NCBI GenBank assembly: GCA_025774865.1
Contig: JALGZO010000596.1
Coordinates: 1-8,122 of the forward strand
Origin: a bacterium
Lineage (GTDB): Bacteria; ARS69
Direction: 5' to 3'
Length of the DNA stretch: 8,122 nt
Part shown: positions 5,774 through 8,122 of the stretch, piece by piece
Layout of the letters: each line of letters opens with the position of its first letter
Position numbering within the stretch: position 1 is the first letter of the stretch
Made by a program: the position numbers and the translations under genes
Notes under the pieces: model-generated
Told to the model about the DNA's origin: nothing
The model's database searches: none
Seen by the model: the letters and a program-made list of their open reading frames with translations, nothing else

Positions 5774-6792
5774 CGACGGGCGCGACGATGGCGAACTTCG
5801 TCGGGCTCGCCGCGGCGCGCGAGTGGTGGGGGGAGCGACACGGTCTCGACGTGGCCGAGAGCGGCCTGTCCGGGATGCCCTCCGTGCCGGTCTTCTCCAG
5901 CGGGCACGTCCACGCTGCCACTCTGAAGTGCCTCGCCATGCTCGGGATCGGCCGCTCGTCCCTTCGCCTCTTCCGCCGCGACGATATCGGGCGCCTCGAC
6001 ACGGACGCCCTGGCGATCGCCCTTCGCGAGCTCGACGGAGCGCCGGCGATCCTCGTGGGCAACGCGGGTGAAGTGAACGCCGGCGAATTCGATCCGCTCG
6101 AAGAGCTTGCGGACCTCGCCGACGAGTATGACGCGTGGCTTCACGTCGACGGAGCGTTCGGACTGTTCGCGCGCCTGACCCCGCGGACCGCTCATCTCGC
6201 GGCCGGCGTGGAGCGGGCGGATTCGGTCACGGTCGACGGCCACAAGTGGCTCAACGTTCCGTACGATTGCGGCTTCTCGTTCGTGGCCGAACCGGAGCGC
6301 CTCGTGAAGGCGTTCTCGTACACCGGGGACTACCTGCCCGCGCTCGATGATCCGCACCCGAACTTCGGCACGATCGGACCCGAGAGCTCGCGCCGCGCGC
6401 GCGCCCTCGCGACCTGGGCGACGCTCCGAGCCTACGGCCGGCGAGGATACCGTGAGATGGTCGAAGGACATCTCGATCTCGCGCAGAAGCTCGCGAGCCT
6501 CGTGGACGCCGCTCCCGATCTGGAACGACTCGCCGACGTGCCGCTCAACATCGTGTGCTTCCGTTTCAACCCGGGCGGCGAGCCCGAGGAGGAGCTGAAC
6601 CGCATCAACCATCGTCTCGGAGAGGCGATTCTGGAGGACGGCCGCTTCTACGTGGGCACGACCAAGTACGGATCGAAGACCGCGCTCCGACCGGCGCTCG
6701 TGAACTGGCGGACGCGGGAGTCGGACGTGGACGGATTCGTCGGGGTGGTTCGAGAGCTCGGCGCCCAGGTGGTCGCGGCGGAACGCGGCTGA
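5770..6792 (+). CDS. Catalytic-domain fragment of PLP-dependent decarboxylase
   Basis: 340 codons if initiated at the GTG at 5770, which overlaps the fragment-1 stop as GTGA. An ATG at 5788 is the next candidate. It holds the PLP machinery: the Thr-Thr-Gly-Ala-Thr-Met-Ala-Asn loop at residues 2-9, His46-Val-His48 (ring-stacking region), Asp127-Gly-Ala129 (pyridine nitrogen and methyl contact), and His158-Lys159-Trp160 with the Schiff-base lysine. The open frame extends back to 5443, but that Arg-rich stretch is the out-of-frame shadow of fragment 1. No separate Shine-Dalgarno is evident. Confidence 0.7.
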   Translation: MTTGATMANFVGLAAAREWWGERHGLDVAESGLSGMPSVPVFSSGHVHAATLKCLAMLGIGRSSLRLFRRDDIGRLDTDALAIALRELDGAPAILVGNAGEVNAGEFDPLEELADLADEYDAWLHVDGAFGLFARLTPRTAHLAAGVERADSVTVDGHKWLNVPYDCGFSFVAEPERLVKAFSYTGDYLPALDDPHPNFGTIGPESSRRARALATWATLRAYGRRGYREMVEGHLDLAQKLASLVDAAPDLERLADVPLNIVCFRFNPGGEPEEELNRINHRLGEAILEDGRFYVGTTKYGSKTALRPALVNWRTRESDVDGFVGVVRELGAQVVAAERG

Positions 6793-6802
6793 CAGGACTT
6801 GC

Positions 6803-6816
6803 CCGCGGATCCGCGG
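6803..6816. repeat. Perfect 14-bp palindrome upstream of ADP-ribosylglycohydrolase gene
   Basis: CCGCGGATCCGCGG reads identically on both strands. It is flanked by an imperfect outer pair, TTGCC (6799-6803) and GGCAA (6820-6824). It lies in the 66-base gap between the decarboxylase stop and the next ATG. It could be a repressor site, or a hairpin with loop GATC. There is no following T-run, so it is not a classic terminator. Chance is possible at this GC content. Confidence 0.4.
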
Positions 6817-6858
6817 CGAGGCAAAATCGCCGGGCACAAACGGCCGGAGAGGGACACG

Positions 6859-7641
6859 ATGTTCGGAGCGATCGCGGGCGACGTCATCGGCTCCAGGTAC
6901 GAATGGAACAGGACGAAGAGCCCCGATTTCGCGCTCTTCCTCGAGGAGACGACATACACGGACGACACGGTTCTGACCGTGGCGGTGGCGAAGGCGCTCC
7001 TCGACGATCTCGACTACGCGGACACGTTGAGGCACTTCGGTAGGCGCTACCGGGGGCGCGGCTATGGCGCCATGTTCGCCGCCTGGCTCGCATCACCGGA
7101 AGCCGGACCCTACAACAGCTGGGGGAACGGGTCGGCGATGCGCGCTTCCCCCGCCGGTTTCGCACGGAACTCGGTGGAAGACGTACTGGATGAAGCACGC
7201 CGCACGGCCGAGGTCACGCACGATCATCCCGAAGGAATCAAGGGTGCCCAGGCGACGGCTCTGGCGATCTACCTCGCCCGGACGGGCGTCTCGAAGGACG
7301 ACATTCGCCGCGTGATCGGGAGACGTTTCGAATACGATCTCGGTCGAACGGTCGACGAGATGCGACCGACCTACGACTTCAACGAGTCCTGTCAGGGAAC
7401 CGTGCCCGAGTCCATCATCTGCTTTCTGGAGTCCACCGACTACGAGAGTGCCATCCGCCTCGCCGTGTCGATGGGTGGCGACGCGGACACGATGGCGTGC
7501 ATCACGGGCGGGGTCGCGCAGGCCTTCTACGGGGAGATTCCCGACGGGATCACCCGGGAAGTGGAGCGGCGACTTCCGGACGAGTTCCTGGAGATCGTCG
7601 GACGATTCGAATCGAGCTTCGGCGTCGTCCGGAGCGCGTGA
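6859..7641 (+). CDS. ADP-ribosylglycohydrolase family protein
   Basis: A 260-residue protein, complete for the family (DraG/ARH fold, PF03747). Motifs in order: Gly3-Ala-Ile-Ala-Gly-Asp-Val-Ile-Gly-Ser at the N-terminus; Tyr-Thr34-Asp-Asp-Thr37 (first metal ligands); Asn-Ser-Trp-Gly-Asn-Gly-Ser-Ala-Met-Arg-Ala-Ser-Pro; Thr-His-Asp-His-Pro-Glu-Gly-Ile-Lys-Gly-Ala; and Met205-Gly-Gly-Asp208-Ala-Asp210-Thr211, the second metal-ligand set. All binuclear-metal ligands appear present, so it is probably an active cytosolic hydrolase that removes ADP-ribose from a protein or other acceptor. No ADP-ribosyltransferase is visible in the window, so its target is unknown. The start is the ATG at 6859, preceded by GGAGAGGGA at good spacing. 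An in-frame TTG at 6799 lies in the palindrome and adds non-family sequence. The stop lies at a GTGA in frame with the next small gene. Confidence 0.9.
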   Translation: MFGAIAGDVIGSRYEWNRTKSPDFALFLEETTYTDDTVLTVAVAKALLDDLDYADTLRHFGRRYRGRGYGAMFAAWLASPEAGPYNSWGNGSAMRASPAGFARNSVEDVLDEARRTAEVTHDHPEGIKGAQATALAIYLARTGVSKDDIRRVIGRRFEYDLGRTVDEMRPTYDFNESCQGTVPESIICFLESTDYESAIRLAVSMGGDADTMACITGGVAQAFYGEIPDGITREVERRLPDEFLEIVGRFESSFGVVRSA

Positions 7642-7649
7642 GGAGGACC

Positions 7650-7865
7650 ATGGGCGCGTCTTGGATCAGATATCTCGGACTTCTCGGATTGCTCGGTCTG
7701 CTCGGCCTGCTCGATCAGCGCTTCTCCGTGTTCGGGGCGTTCGGCGCGTTCTCGGCCTGGGGAAGCGAGAACCAGGTTCTCCGCCGACTGTCTTATCTCG
7801 GTTTCCTCGGCTTCCTGTCGTTCCTCTTCCTTTTCCGCGAATGCGGCTCCTCCGGGACTCCTTGA
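7650..7865 (+). CDS. Small hydrophobic protein with Leu/Phe-Gly-x triplet repeats
   Basis: 71 residues. Residues 9-20 are four exact Leu-Gly-Leu units. Residues 28-36 are Phe-Gly-Ala, Phe-Gly-Ala, Phe-Ser-Ala. Residues 50-58 are Leu-Gly-Phe, Leu-Gly-Phe, Leu-Ser-Phe, running into Leu-Phe-Leu-Phe. A charged loop (about 37-48, Trp-Gly-Ser-Glu-Asn-Gln...Arg-Arg) separates two strongly hydrophobic halves, so a membrane hairpin is plausible. I recall small membrane proteins with LGFLGF repeats in other bacteria (some under DUF3796) but cannot confirm homology. AGGAGG at 7641-7646 stands three bases before the ATG at 7650. The GTG at 7638, which overlaps the upstream stop as GTGA, would add four residues. 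It is tightly linked to the ADP-ribosylglycohydrolase. The function is unknown. Confidence 0.6.
   Translation: MGASWIRYLGLLGLLGLLGLLDQRFSVFGAFGAFSAWGSENQVLRRLSYLGFLGFLSFLFLFRECGSSGTP
7674..7715 (+). repeat. Degenerate 9-bp tandem repeat coding Leu-Gly-Leu units
   Basis: Four consecutive 9-base units begin CTCGG (7674, 7683, 7692, 7701), and a fifth, decayed unit (CTCGATCAG) starts at 7710. The units differ mainly at synonymous positions (GGA/GGT/GGC, CTT/TTG/CTG) while the Leu-Gly-Leu protein repeat is exact. This points to conservation of the peptide rather than a fresh DNA slippage. Confidence 0.7.
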
Positions 7866-7889
7866 TCTGGTGAGTGCGCCGGTTCCGTC

Positions 7890-8122
7890 ATGAAGTCGGT
7901 GCCTGTCGTCCTGCTGGGTCTCGTCGCCTTCTGGGTGGCGAGCGACTTCGTCTATTCGCGTGTCGTGACCTGGCGCCTCGGCCGCTGGGAGTCGTCCATC
8001 ACTCGCGGCGCGGGCGGCGTCCAGGCCGGCGCGGCCGCGTACGAGATCGGCACGGGGGAAACGGCGCTCCTCTTGGTCCACGGTATCGGCGACTCGCCGC
8101 GCCAGTGGCACAAGATGGCGCC
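7890..8122 (+). CDS. Membrane-anchored alpha/beta hydrolase, N-terminal part (3' end cut by window)
   Basis: 77 codons are visible before the window ends. Residues about 4-20 (Val-Pro-Val-Val-Leu-Leu-Gly-Leu-Val-Ala-Phe-Trp-Val-Ala) form an uncleaved-type signal anchor. After a linker, the strand Ala-Leu-Leu-Leu-Val-His64-Gly65-Ile-Gly-Asp-Ser-Pro-Arg-Gln-Trp is the classic alpha/beta-hydrolase oxyanion-hole segment (HG followed by a Trp a few residues on). The nucleophile and catalytic triad lie beyond the window, so activity and substrate class (esterase, lipase or peptidase-like) cannot be judged. The ATG at 7890 is the first start after the upstream stop at 7865 in this frame. No good Shine-Dalgarno is seen at standard spacing. 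It is probably co-transcribed with the preceding small protein. Confidence 0.78.
   Translation, partial: MKSVPVVLLGLVAFWVASDFVYSRVVTWRLGRWESSITRGAGGVQAGAAAYEIGTGETALLLVHGIGDSPRQWHKMA

Larger units (their letters stand above)
5462..6792 (+). pseudogene. Group II PLP-dependent decarboxylase (AADC type), disrupted by frame change and internal deletion
   Basis: Two consecutive frames together encode most of one aromatic-L-amino-acid-decarboxylase-type enzyme (COG0076). The N-terminal part runs 5462-5773, ending Val-Phe-Asp-Gln-Ile-Ala-stop. The rest resumes in the -1 frame at 5770 with Val-Thr-Thr-Gly-Ala-Thr-Met-Ala-Asn-Phe, the PLP-phosphate loop. In intact relatives I recall about 35 residues between these points, covering the ...SP...E...LL.LFGLP... 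segment. These are missing, so this is not a simple one-base slip. Downstream motifs are intact: His-Val-His, His-Val-Asp-Gly-Ala-Phe-Gly, His-Lys-Trp with the Schiff-base Lys, and Pro-Glu-Ser-Ser-Arg-Arg-Ala-Arg-Ala. The two parts give 103 + 340 residues, against roughly 470-480 expected. The cause is either a real deletion or an assembly error. An intact enzyme would decarboxylate an amino acid to an amine, substrate unknown. Confidence 0.75.

Noticed and set aside
6799-6858. TTG start at 6799 for the ADP-ribosylglycohydrolase
   Set aside because: The extra 20 residues have no family character, and the ATG at 6859 has a strong GGAGAGGGA ribosome binding site and begins the conserved Gly-Ala-Ile-Ala-Gly-Asp motif.
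5761-7035. 424-codon open frame on the minus strand
   Set aside because: It lies opposite the decarboxylase catalytic domain and the start of the ADP-ribosylglycohydrolase, both of which carry clear family motifs. It shows none itself.
7527-8111. 194-codon open frame on the minus strand at the window end
   Set aside because: It is antisense to the microprotein and the alpha/beta hydrolase, and its composition is charged and repetitive as expected of a shadow frame.
1-8122. Mobile element, defence system, CRISPR array, tRNA or rRNA
   Set aside because: I looked on both strands for transposase, integrase or nuclease domains, spaced direct repeats and tRNA-like cloverleaf ends, and saw none.

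Overview
The window is high-GC bacterial DNA (roughly two-thirds G+C by eye) and densely coded, with strong G/C bias at third codon positions and many GTG starts. It looks chromosomal. I see no transposase, integrase, phage gene, tRNA, rRNA or CRISPR array. The gene content fits a soil- or sediment-type bacterium with a complex metabolism, but no single gene fixes the phylum.

Region 1 (1-4151, + strand) is one tightly packed probable operon: a DinB-type protein cut by the window edge, a PaaI-type hotdog thioesterase, a lipoprotein with two retropepsin-like domains, a GNAT acetyltransferase, a DUF1905/YdeI protein, a 21-codon mini-ORF, and two further GNAT acetyltransferases. Every junction overlaps by 1 or 4 bases (mostly GTGA). 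Shine-Dalgarno sequences are weak, so translational coupling probably sets the starts. The content (thioesterase, three acyl-CoA-dependent acetyltransferases, YdeI, DinB) suggests small-molecule modification or stress tolerance, but no substrate can be named.

Region 2 (4120-4938, - strand) is a nitroreductase-family flavoenzyme. It converges on the operon with a 32-bp coding overlap. A 92-bp divergent intergenic region separates it from the next + strand genes.

Region 3 (5031-6792, + strand) is a small lipoprotein with a TPR-like region, coupled by GTGA to an aromatic-L-amino-acid-decarboxylase-type PLP enzyme. The PLP enzyme is broken: a junction at about 5770 changes frame and appears to lack about 35 residues between the N-terminal domain and the PLP-phosphate loop. 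This is either a real decay deletion or an assembly error.

Region 4 (6859-8122, + strand) is a complete ADP-ribosylglycohydrolase-family protein, a 71-residue hydrophobic protein built on a three-residue Leu/Phe-Gly-x period, and the start of a membrane-anchored alpha/beta hydrolase cut by the window end.

No defence locus or other clearly new system is evident. The items most worth a second look are the disrupted PLP decarboxylase, the LGL-repeat microprotein, the coupling mini-ORF and the tandem retropepsin lipoprotein.
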